The position numbers and the translations under genes are program-made. A stretch of DNA of 39,109 bases, from assembly GCA_964555935.1 (NCBI GenBank), contig CAZKUN010000065.1:1-39109 (forward strand), given 5' to 3'. A model generated the notes under the pieces. That model saw only the letters and a list, made by a program, of their open reading frames with translations, ran no database searches and had not been told where the DNA came from. Of this stretch, positions 32,576 through 39,109 are shown piece after piece. Every line of letters begins with the position of its first letter. The first letter of the stretch is position 1. The stretch comes from CAZKUN01 sp964555935 (lineage in GTDB: Bacteria; Armatimonadota; Zipacnadia; Zipacnadales; VGFC01).

Positions 32576-32661
32576 GAAAAATAGGGACAGCAACCCATTT
32601 TCACTTTTCAGACGAGAATGATAGGCGTTTTCGTGAAAATAGGTTGCTGTCCCTATTTTTC
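32576..32661. terminator. 29-bp inverted repeat, likely bidirectional terminator between convergent genes
   Basis: The left arm 32576-32604 and right arm 32633-32661 are reverse complements with one mismatch, around a 28-nt loop. The arms carry AAAAATAGGGACAGCAACC, so a transcript from either side ends the stem with a T-rich run (CCCTATTTTT). The right arm contains the TAG stop of the metallophosphoesterase gene. The element follows the acetylesterase stop by 8 bp. Confidence 0.8.
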
Positions 32662-33756
32662 TGCTTCCTCCCACTGCCCCGGCTCGGTTTCGTGCCACAC
32701 GATCAGCTTCCGCGGCGCGCGGGCGGGCGACGCCTTCGTGCCCGTCAGGGGGATGCTGAACGCGCGCTCCTCGGCGGTGCCTGAGACATACAGTTCGTGC
32801 GTCGGGTGGGCCTCGTCGACGTAGTCCACGCCGTGGCGTGACTTGCCGTGGATGTTGCCGGCCTGGCCCTGGCGATACTCATCGGGGCAGCTATGCATCT
32901 CTACGTCGATGCGATCGGCATAGACATCGAACGAGGCGAAATCGGCCGGGTAGCTCCCCGTGCCCGAGGGCATGACGTGGTAGATGTCGTTCTGCTCCCT
33001 CATGCCGGTGATGTGGATGTGGCCGCAGAGGAAGGCAAGGGTCTGGTGAGCATTGGCTTCGAGCACCTCCAGGGCACGCAGATCCAAGCACCGCCAACTC
33101 GAGAAGCCGAAACTGGCCTTGTATGGCTCAAGATCGCGCTTAGCAATGAGGGGGATATGGGCGACCACGATCGTGAGCGAGCCGGCGGCGAAGTCGTAGG
33201 CGCGCTCGAGGAAGGCGTTCCGCGCGGCGGTCACGTCGTCTGGCTGGCGATGCCCGCCGCTGTCATCCATCACGATGAACGAGATGCCGCCATACGTGAA
33301 GACGTAGTTGTGCCACCCCGGCCCAAAGCAGGCGTCGTAGCCCTCGTTGCTGGACGTAATGCCCTCTCCCTGCTCGTTCTCGTGGTTCCCCACGCACGGC
33401 AAGAACGGTACGCTAAGCCGGTCGAGCACTAGCGATCTCAGGAAGCCGAAATCAGCCGGCGTGTGAACGAGGTCGCCGCCCGAGAGCACGAAGTCGGGCG
33501 CCTCCATCCCGCCCTCGCCATTCGCGCACTTCACGAGCCACTCGGCCTTCTCGGTGGCGAAGGGGTATGTCGGCAACTCGTCCGCCCGCAGGTGGACATC
33601 ATTCCACTGGAAGAAGCGGAACCGGCGGCCGTCATCGTCCTGCGCCGCCGCTCGACCGGATGCCAGGCTCGAGACCAGCGCCGCTCCGCCCGCGACCTGT
33701 CCGAGTCGTCCGATTGCGTCCCTGCGAGACAACTGCTCTCCGCGCTGTCCGTTCAT
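32653..33756 (-). CDS. Tat-exported calcineurin-like metallophosphoesterase
   Basis: The protein has 367 aa. A twin-arginine signal ('LSRRDAIGRLGQVAGGAALV', then 'ASGRAAAQ') implies folded, metal-loaded export. Metallophosphoesterase motifs appear in order: 'WNDVHLRAD' (Dx[HD]), 'SGGDLVH' (GD), 'CVGNHENE' (GNHE), 'VAHIPL' (H) and 'CGHIHITG' (GHxH). The family cleaves phosphomonoesters or diesters with two metal ions, and the exact substrate is not predictable. The fold is complete. It is divergent from the HZS-alpha-like gene, with only 106 bp between them that hold a 16-bp palindrome, so the two could be co-regulated. The stop codon lies inside the inverted repeat. Confidence 0.92.
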   Translation of the reverse strand: MNGQRGEQLSRRDAIGRLGQVAGGAALVSSLASGRAAAQDDDGRRFRFFQWNDVHLRADELPTYPFATEKAEWLVKCANGEGGMEAPDFVLSGGDLVHTPADFGFLRSLVLDRLSVPFLPCVGNHENEQGEGITSSNEGYDACFGPGWHNYVFTYGGISFIVMDDSGGHRQPDDVTAARNAFLERAYDFAAGSLTIVVAHIPLIAKRDLEPYKASFGFSSWRCLDLRALEVLEANAHQTLAFLCGHIHITGMREQNDIYHVMPSGTGSYPADFASFDVYADRIDVEMHSCPDEYRQGQAGNIHGKSRHGVDYVDEAHPTHELYVSGTAEERAFSIPLTGTKASPARAPRKLIVWHETEPGQWEEAEK

Positions 33757-33779
33757 GCTCGCTGATTCACCGTGGCAGG

Positions 33780-33795
33780 CCGAGAGGCCTCTCGG
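33780..33795. promoter_or_regulatory. 16-bp perfect palindrome in a divergent promoter region
   Basis: CCGAGAGG-CCTCTCGG is exactly self-complementary and lies in the 106-bp gap between the metallophosphoesterase (minus) and HZS-alpha-like (plus) genes. It is 24 bp from the first and 67 bp from the second start codon. The position suits an operator for a dimeric regulator, but this is inferred from symmetry and location only. Confidence 0.45.
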
Positions 33796-33862
33796 AAGGT
33801 CTCAAGTGCCTCGGCGCGCAATTTAGGCCAATCGCCAGTCGTAGGAGGCACGCGTAACCACC

Positions 33863-36283
33863 ATGCGCCTATCCCGAACGACCATTCTTCTAGTCGCGCT
33901 CGCCGCTCTCGTTGCCGCCGCCCACGCGGATCTGTTGGCGACGGCCACCGACGGGCCATTGGCCGGCGTCGAGAGCATCATCTTCGCGAACCGGAGCACC
34001 TACGACGACGGGCATTGGTACGCGAGCATCGGGTACTACTGCAACGACGAGAACTCGAAGGCATATGCGAACAACGGCAAGCCCGACGTGGGTCGGCTCT
34101 GCAAGCTGGACATTGCCTCCGGCGAGGTGATCACTCTCCTCGATGCCGAAGGCGGCGGCTTGCGCGACCCCGTGGTGCACTACGACGCGGGGAAGATCCT
34201 GTTCTCGTGGCGGAAGGCGGGCGAGGATCCGTACCACTTGTACGAGATCAATGTCGACGGCACGGGTCTGAGGCAGATCACCGACGGCAAGTACGACGAC
34301 TACGAGGCCGCGTACCTACCCGACGGCGACATCATCTTCGTCTCGACGCGCAGCAAGCGCTGGGTGCAGTGCTGGAAGACGCAGGTGGGGACGCTCTACC
34401 GCTGCGGACCCGACGGTGAGGGCATCCATCCCCTATCCGCCAACCTCGAACACGACAACACTCCGTCCGTGCTGCCCGACGGACGGATTCTCTACACGCG
34501 CTGGGAGTATGTCGACCGAAGTCAGGTCGGGTACCACCAGTTGTGGACCTTCAATCCCGACGGCACCGAGCAGATGACGTATTACGGAAACCAACGGCAC
34601 TATCCGCTCTACATCGCGGGGCTGCCAATTCCCGGCTCGGAGAAGATCGTGGCCGTCGATTCGCCCGGACACGGACGCAAGGATCATCGCGGCCATGTCA
34701 CCGTCATCGACGCCAGCTTCGGACCTGACGACGACCGCGGCCTCAAGCGCATCAGCAAAGGCGGCAACTTCGCGGATCCATATCCTCTGAGCGAGAACCT
34801 GTTCATCGTCGCCGAGGGCAACAAGGTATTGCTGATGGATGGCAAGGGCCAGACGCAGGTGCTCCACCAGTCCGAGCACTTGGTGTTCGAGCCTCGCGCC
34901 GTCATGAAGCGCGAGCGCGAACGGATAATCATCCCTCGCACGAACGCGCGGAAGGAGACGGGCCAACTGGTGCTGACGGATGTCTACCACGGCCGCAACA
35001 TGGTGGGCGTCGAGCGCGGCGACATCAAGAAGCTACTGGTCATCGAAACGCTCCCCAAGCCCGTGAACTTCAGCGGCGGACCGGATCTCATGTCATGGCT
35101 CGGGACCTTCACGCTCGAGCGCGTGCTCGGAACCGTGCCCGTGGAGGACGACGGCTCGGCTTCGTTTGAGATCCCCGCGAACCGCGCCGTCTTCTTCGTT
35201 GCGCTGGATGAGAACGAACTCTCGGTGAAGCGCATGCAGAGCTTCGTCAGCGTCATGCCCGGCGAGGTGACAGGCTGCGTTGGGTGTCACGAAACTCGCG
35301 GAGAGACCCCGCCGGAGCCGGCGTCGACATTGCTGGCGCTGGAGCGCGCGCCCAGTAGCATCGAGCCCTTCGAAGACTACCCGGACGTGCTCGATTTCCA
35401 TCGCGATATCCAGCCCGTGCTCGACCGCAACTGCGTGGAGTGTCACGGCTACGAGAAGCACGAGGCGAACGTCGTGCTCGAGGGCGATCTCGGACTCCAA
35501 TGGTCGCTCAGCTTCTATCAGCTATTCGCGAGGCTGCAAGTTGCGGATGGCCGAAACGGCTACGGCAACCAGCCGCCCCGGACGATCGGGACATCGGCGA
35601 GTCGGCTGATGAAGAAGCTCGACGGAAGCCACTACGGCGTGGAGGTCAGCGAGAGAGACTGGCGCACGGTGTGGCTCTGGCTCGAGAGCGCCGCGCCGTA
35701 TGCCGGTAGCTACGCCGCGCTTCGAAACGAGGCGGAGATGGGCCTGTTCGGCGCCGGCTTGGGCGGGATCGCCAAGAACGGCGATGTGGTGGCCCGCCGA
35801 TGCCTCCAGTGCCACGGGCAGGGAGACCTGCCGAAGATTCCGTATGGGCCTCCCCCCCACCCCGACACGCGGGGCATCACGCGCCCGGTCTCGCGACATG
35901 AACGCCTGGTGATCGAGAATGACCCGCTTGCCAAATACGGGCTGCACGCCATTTTCAACCTGACGCGGCCGGAGCTATCAACCATCCTGCTTGCGCCGCT
36001 ATCGAAGGGTGCCGGCGGCTGGGGCACGTGTGGTGAAGTCTTCGCCGACAGGACGGACCAGGATTACCAGGTCCTGCTGTTCGCGCTGAATGCCGGCAAG
36101 AAAGCGCGCGACAGGATACCCCGCTACTCCACGCCGGACTGGCAACCCAATGCCCAGTACGTGCGCGAGATGAAGCGCTACGGCGTCCTGCCGGCCGAGA
36201 TGGACCCGACGCGAGACAAGATCGACGGGTTCGAAACCGACCAGCTCTACTGGAGATCGTTATGGTATGCGGGCGGGATGTAA
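33863..36283 (+). CDS. Secreted HZS-alpha-like beta-propeller protein with three haem c sites
   Basis: The protein has 806 aa. The signal peptide ends near 'LVAAAHA'. Residues of about 30-400 form a TolB-like propeller ('LYEINVDGTGLRQITDGKYD', 'EAAYLPDGDIIFVSTRS', 'TPSVLPDGRILYTRWEYVD'). A middle domain of the hydrazine synthase alpha-subunit type follows ('LGTVPVEDDGSASFEIPANR', 'VFFVALDENELSVKRMQSF', 'VMPGEVTGCVGCH'). A cytochrome c-like tail carries three CxxCH sites: CVGCH at 472, CVECH at 524 and CLQCH at 647. The architecture is that of HzsA relatives common outside anammox bacteria, where the function is unknown. A periplasmic electron-transfer role is likely; hydrazine synthesis is not implied. 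AGGAGG lies about 14 nt before the ATG. Confidence 0.88.
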   Translation: MRLSRTTILLVALAALVAAAHADLLATATDGPLAGVESIIFANRSTYDDGHWYASIGYYCNDENSKAYANNGKPDVGRLCKLDIASGEVITLLDAEGGGLRDPVVHYDAGKILFSWRKAGEDPYHLYEINVDGTGLRQITDGKYDDYEAAYLPDGDIIFVSTRSKRWVQCWKTQVGTLYRCGPDGEGIHPLSANLEHDNTPSVLPDGRILYTRWEYVDRSQVGYHQLWTFNPDGTEQMTYYGNQRHYPLYIAGLPIPGSEKIVAVDSPGHGRKDHRGHVTVIDASFGPDDDRGLKRISKGGNFADPYPLSENLFIVAEGNKVLLMDGKGQTQVLHQSEHLVFEPRAVMKRERERIIIPRTNARKETGQLVLTDVYHGRNMVGVERGDIKKLLVIETLPKPVNFSGGPDLMSWLGTFTLERVLGTVPVEDDGSASFEIPANRAVFFVALDENELSVKRMQSFVSVMPGEVTGCVGCHETRGETPPEPASTLLALERAPSSIEPFEDYPDVLDFHRDIQPVLDRNCVECHGYEKHEANVVLEGDLGLQWSLSFYQLFARLQVADGRNGYGNQPPRTIGTSASRLMKKLDGSHYGVEVSERDWRTVWLWLESAAPYAGSYAALRNEAEMGLFGAGLGGIAKNGDVVARRCLQCHGQGDLPKIPYGPPPHPDTRGITRPVSRHERLVIENDPLAKYGLHAIFNLTRPELSTILLAPLSKGAGGWGTCGEVFADRTDQDYQVLLFALNAGKKARDRIPRYSTPDWQPNAQYVREMKRYGVLPAEMDPTRDKIDGFETDQLYWRSLWYAGGM

Positions 36284-36327
36284 ACGCCCCGCGTGCGAGG
36301 TGCTCAGAAAAAAGTATAGAACGGTTG

Positions 36328-36356
36328 TTGACTCGCGCGCCGAAACGTGCCACAAT
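36328..36356 (+). promoter_or_regulatory. Sigma70-like promoter of the cold-shock gene
   Basis: TTGACT (36328-36333), a 17-nt spacer and CACAAT (36351-36356) form a good housekeeping-type promoter. It starts 45 bp after the HZS-alpha-like gene. Transcription from about 36363 would give a leader of roughly 125 nt before the cold-shock ATG. Confidence 0.6.
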
Positions 36357-36370
36357 GCTCCACCGATGCA

Positions 36371-36390
36371 GGTTCACCGTCTGGTGAACC
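36371..36390 (+). promoter_or_regulatory. Hairpin in the 5' leader of the cold-shock gene
   Basis: GGTTCACC-gtct-GGTGAACC forms a perfect 8-bp stem with a 4-nt loop, near the 5' end of the predicted leader. Long structured leaders are known for enterobacterial cold-shock mRNAs. Here temperature control is inferred. Confidence 0.5.
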
Positions 36391-36489
36391 GGCGTCGTAG
36401 CTAGAACATACTTGCGGGGCAGACCGACTTTTCCAGGTTCAGCCAAAGGCGAGTTACTAGCAAATGCTTGGAAAAGGAGGCATGTCTCA

Positions 36490-36693
36490 ATGGCAACAGG
36501 TAAAGTGAAGTGGTTCAACGATAGCAAGGGTTTTGGCTTCATCGAGACCGAGGGTAGCGACGATGTATTTGTGCATTTCAGCGCTATCGCCGGTGACGGT
36601 TATCGCAGCCTGCAAGAGGGCGACGAAGTCGAGTTCACAATCGTCCCCGATGCTAAGGGCCCGCGCGCAGAGAACGTAACGGTCATCTCGTAA
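36490..36693 (+). CDS. csp: Cold-shock domain protein (CspA family)
   Basis: A 67-aa single cold-shock domain. The RNA-binding motifs are RNP1 'KGFGFIE' and RNP2 'VFVHF', and the start 'MATGKVKWFNDSKGFGFI' is canonical. It binds single-stranded RNA or DNA and acts as an RNA chaperone in the cytosol. I chose ATG 36490 over an upstream frame because an ideal AAGGAGG (36474-36480) lies 9 nt away. It has its own promoter, a leader of about 125 nt with a hairpin, and its own strong terminator, so it is monocistronic and is likely regulated through its leader. Its family is certain; cold induction is inferred. Confidence 0.97.
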   Translation: MATGKVKWFNDSKGFGFIETEGSDDVFVHFSAIAGDGYRSLQEGDEVEFTIVPDAKGPRAENVTVIS

Positions 36694-36716
36694 AGTCAGT
36701 CCCGAGATAGAACCAG

Positions 36717-36753
36717 AAACGGCCCCCGAGCCTCACGCTCCGGGGGCCGTTTT
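36717..36753 (+). terminator. Rho-independent terminator of the cold-shock gene
   Basis: AAACGGCCCCCG-AGC (left) pairs with GCT-CCGGGGGCCGTTTT (right) with one bulged G and a CTCAC loop, followed by TTTTGTGTTCT. It begins 23 bp after the stop codon. Confidence 0.9.
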
Positions 36754-36808
36754 GTGTTCTGAGGCTATCGGCGAAGGTGCTCTTGGGCTCGTCTCAGAAC
36801 CCCAAGCG

Positions 36809-36839
36809 TGTCGGATCTGGAGATCCGACCTACGGGGGT
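36809..36839 (+). repeat. Dispersed 31-bp palindromic repeat, copy 2 (intergenic)
   Basis: It is identical over 31 bases to 23758-23788, with the same GTCGGATCT-GG-AGATCCGAC core. It lies between the cold-shock terminator and the 3' end of the convergent DUF1080 gene, the usual kind of site for a REP-like element, and might serve as that gene's terminator. Confidence 0.85.
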
Positions 36840-36852
36840 TCAGAAGCCGCTT

Positions 36853-37626
36853 CTAGTCAAGCACCTGAATCTCGATCTTGCGAAACTCCAGGGGATGGCT
36901 CTCGGCCTGCAGCGAGATCGACCCTCCTGACAACATCATCTCCGCGCCGGCCTCGATCAGCCGCTTCGTATCCGCGTCGTTCGCGTCTAGCTGCGGCTTC
37001 TGGTATTCCAGCACGACCTCGCCGTCCATGATGTGCTTGATGCTCTCGTTACCCCGCACCTCGATCTCCAGCGTCACCCATTGATCGCCGTGGTACGTCT
37101 TCGACGACGAGTTGATGCAGTGCTGAGTCTTCAACTCGCCATCCATCTCAACGTGCGTGCCTGGCGTGCAGAGGTTGCCCGTGCTGCGCTCGCCCTCGCC
37201 CCCGCCGCCGAGCATCTGAATCTCGATGGAGACGGGAAAGCTCTGATCGATGGCCATCGATTGGGGCGCCTGACCATGGACCATGATTCCCGAGTTGCGG
37301 AACGCCCATCCCGGTCCGCCGTTGACTTGCTCGCCGATGAAGCGGTACTCGATCCGCATGTTGTAACTCGACAGCGGCTCGGCGTAGAAGATGTGCCCGA
37401 AGTCGCCGCTGAACTTGTCGTACTCATCGTAGCAGACCTTCAGCAGGCCGTCCTCGACGCGGAACAGGTCGCCCTGATTCACGCCCAGCTCGTGTCCGGC
37501 GATCTTCACGATCCAGCCGTCCAGATTCTCACCGTTGAAGATGCTGACCCACTCCGCGTCGTCCTGGGCAACAGCTCCCCCGGCGGCGAGGCTCAGCGCC
37601 AGCAGCGCAATGACATATCTCGTCAT
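36853..37626 (-). CDS. Secreted DUF1080 (3-keto-disaccharide hydrolase-like) protein
   Basis: The protein has 257 aa. ATG 37626 has AAGGAG 7 nt upstream and a signal peptide ('VIALLALSLAAGGAVA'). The mature protein begins 'WVSIFNGENLDGWIVK', the hallmark of the DUF1080/LamG-like jelly-roll family, and continues with 'FGHIFYAEPLSSYNMRIEYR', 'FRNSGIMVHGQAP', 'SIEIQMLGGG' and 'GSISLQAESHPLEFRKIEI'. Some members hydrolyse 3-keto-glycosides, while many bind glycans. It starts 22 bp after the cytochrome/FGE-like gene and is probably in one operon with it. The exact substrate is unknown. Confidence 0.93.
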   Translation of the reverse strand: MTRYVIALLALSLAAGGAVAQDDAEWVSIFNGENLDGWIVKIAGHELGVNQGDLFRVEDGLLKVCYDEYDKFSGDFGHIFYAEPLSSYNMRIEYRFIGEQVNGGPGWAFRNSGIMVHGQAPQSMAIDQSFPVSIEIQMLGGGGEGERSTGNLCTPGTHVEMDGELKTQHCINSSSKTYHGDQWVTLEIEVRGNESIKHIMDGEVVLEYQKPQLDANDADTKRLIEAGAEMMLSGGSISLQAESHPLEFRKIEIQVLD

Positions 37627-37648
37627 CGTCAATCTCCTTATGTCGCGT

Positions 37649-39109
37649 CTACTCCTCACAGACAACCCGGAAGCCCACGTTGAAGACCTTGTGGTGTGGC
37701 CGATAGTCCAGCCACGAGTCCGCGGCGCAGCGCTCCGGACGATCATACCACGACCCGCCGCGCGCGACCTTGCGTCCTTCCGCGCGCTCGCTGAGGGTCC
37801 ACTCCCAGACGTTCCCATGCATGTCGTGCAGCCCCCACGCGTTGGGCGCGTAGCTGCCGACATCAGACGTCAGGAAGTTGCCATCATCATGCTTCGTGTC
37901 CTTCGGCACCCAGTCGTCGTACTTGCCGGGGTTGGCCAGGACGACCGCCTGCGTGTAGTTCCCCTGGGCGGTGCAAGCCGCGAACTCCTTGAGCCGCAGA
38001 TCGCCGAGGTTCGCGAACGTGGTGTAGTCTGTGCCGAGAGCGCCGAACGAGAATTCGGTATCCGCCCCCGCACGGGCCGCGTGCTCCCACTGCTCCTCGG
38101 TCGGGAGCGAGAACCTCTTCCCCGTCTCCTCGCTGAGCCATTCACAGTAGGCCACCGCATCATTCCAGTTGACCCGAAGGACGGGCGCGTCTGGCGCCGT
38201 CATCGGGTAGCCGACGCGGCCGAACTGGTAGCCGTGGCGCGATTCGTGCCGGCTGTCGTGGTCGGGATCGAAGCGCGCGAACTGCTCGTTCGTGATCTCG
38301 TACGTGCCCATCCAGAACGAACGCTCGACGTCGACAACGCGAGGCGCGAGGCCACCCATCACGTACTTGCCCGCCGGTATGCGCGAGAGTTTCATGGCAA
38401 GCCCTTCGCCCAGGTCCAGCTCAGTCGTCGCATCCGAGCCTTGGCGGCGCGTGGCCTCATCCGCGGCAAACGGCCAGCCGGGCGTGATGGGCGGCGTCGC
38501 CGCTTCGGGCCTGGCATCGGGCAGGATCGGCTCGGTTGCATCGGCGCGCAGGTACGGCTTGGCCTCGAAGTCGATGTCAATTCCCGCGTATAGATTGCTC
38601 AGCTCTATGCGGCGCTCGTTGACCTTCGCCACCTGATCGCGCGCGTACGGCGCCACCTCGCTCCACGTGCCGTGGAACGGAGTGTTCAGGTCAATCCAGG
38701 TCACCAGACTGTCCCACCCATCGCGGTCAAGCGTGACGCCATGGTGGCGGCTGTCGCGGAGCATCTGAACCAATTCAGTGGTGTCCGCGTGGAACTCGCC
38801 GGGGGTGAGCATGTGCAGGTCGCTCTCGATCCCAGGACGCCGGACGAAGCGATGCAAGTTGGCGTACGAGACCGTGAAGTTGCCGCCCTTCTGCGGGCCG
38901 CAGTTGCCGCTGATCTGCGAACTCCAATCGGTGATGTACTCATCGCCGCGCAGGTCGATCATCGTCGCCCCGTCCTCGCGGGCGCTACCATCGTGACACG
39001 CAATGCAGTTGCGATCCAGCACGGGTTGAACATCATCGGGGAAACTGAAGCCGTGCGCCGGCGCGTGCCATGGCTCGCTCGATGCCCGCCTCAAGGCCCT
39101 TGATCCGCC
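37649..39109 (-). CDS. Cytochrome c-like / FGE-fold fusion protein (5' end outside window)
   Basis: The frame stays open to the window edge at 39109, so the N-terminus is missing; an internal TTG at 39094 is not a convincing start. Visible order: a PSCyt1-like haem c segment with 'DVQPVLDRNCIACHDGS', a cytochrome-like helical region ('LHRFVRRPGIESDLHMLTPG'), a linker, then a formylglycine-generating-enzyme (FGE/SUMF1) fold with 'IPAGKYVMGG', 'YEITNEQFARF', 'PVLRVNWNDAVAYCEWLSEE', 'RFSLPTEEQWEHAARAGADT', 'GLHDMHGNVWEWT' and 'RGGSWYDRPERC'. The first Cys of the FGE active-site pair is Asp here, so sulfatase activation is doubtful. It is probably secreted; the missing N-terminus may hold a signal peptide and propeller. 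The stop is TAG. Confidence 0.88.
   Translation of the reverse strand, partial: GGSRALRRASSEPWHAPAHGFSFPDDVQPVLDRNCIACHDGSAREDGATMIDLRGDEYITDWSSQISGNCGPQKGGNFTVSYANLHRFVRRPGIESDLHMLTPGEFHADTTELVQMLRDSRHHGVTLDRDGWDSLVTWIDLNTPFHGTWSEVAPYARDQVAKVNERRIELSNLYAGIDIDFEAKPYLRADATEPILPDARPEAATPPITPGWPFAADEATRRQGSDATTELDLGEGLAMKLSRIPAGKYVMGGLAPRVVDVERSFWMGTYEITNEQFARFDPDHDSRHESRHGYQFGRVGYPMTAPDAPVLRVNWNDAVAYCEWLSEETGKRFSLPTEEQWEHAARAGADTEFSFGALGTDYTTFANLGDLRLKEFAACTAQGNYTQAVVLANPGKYDDWVPKDTKHDDGNFLTSDVGSYAPNAWGLHDMHGNVWEWTLSERAEGRKVARGGSWYDRPERCAADSWLDYRPHHKVFNVGFRVVCEE

Noticed and set aside
33863..36283. True hydrazine synthase
   Set aside because: No beta/gamma subunit genes, and the family is common in bacteria that do not perform anammox.

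Overview
The window is GC-rich, densely coded bacterial DNA from what looks like an uncultivated, free-living heterotroph with a large secretome. The mix of secreted haem c/HZS-alpha-like beta-propeller proteins, DUF1080 and sialate O-acetylesterase-type enzymes, a formylglycine-generating-enzyme fold fused to a c-type cytochrome segment, non-pyrrolysine MttB proteins and URO-D/MtbA-like methyltransferases fits lineages such as Planctomycetota/PVC relatives, Hydrogenedentota or Armatimonadota. Nothing in the window fixes the phylum. UAG is an ordinary stop codon for several genes here. No tRNA, rRNA, CRISPR array, phage gene or intact insertion sequence was seen.

Layout. (1) 1-861: end of a TPR-type protein, convergent with and overlapping the next operon. 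(2) 9115-765, minus strand: a tight five-gene operon of MttB-like corrinoid methyltransferase, class II glutamine amidotransferase, fused GXGXG/FMN glutamate synthase-like protein, GltD-like oxidoreductase fused to a degenerate FMN-type domain, and a GlnT/GmaS-type glutamine synthetase. The gene set resembles the N-methylglutamate (gmaS-mgsABC) pathway joined to a methylated-amine demethylase. (3) 12040-9299, minus: a large secreted glycosidase-like protein of unknown family. (4) 12701-17297, plus: a soluble multi-PAS/GAF hybrid histidine kinase with receiver and HPt, split by a frameshift at a seven-G tract. (5) 20687-17642, minus: an ABC-2 exporter whose permease carries a roughly 460-residue extracytoplasmic insertion with two Ig-like domains. 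(6) 25788-20915, minus: Na+/solute symporter, alpha/alpha-barrel glycosidase-like protein and URO-D/MtbA-like methyltransferase. (7) 26002-39109: mostly secreted or membrane-anchored proteins (PQQ-type propeller, HEAT protein, acetylesterase, Tat metallophosphoesterase, tri-haem HZS-alpha-like protein, DUF1080 protein, cytochrome/FGE-like protein) plus one cold-shock gene with a structured leader.

How the parts may work together. Regions 2 and 6 both hint at corrinoid-linked methyl transfer: MttB would take a methyl group from a quaternary amine, the GmaS/GlxBCD-like enzymes would handle the remaining amine nitrogen, and the MtbA-like protein would move methyl groups to another acceptor. The corrinoid protein itself is not in the window. 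Region 7 reads as an extracellular polysaccharide and electron-transfer kit. Short palindromic dispersed repeats (two families), a 29-bp inverted repeat between convergent genes, and several operator-like palindromes lie between these units.
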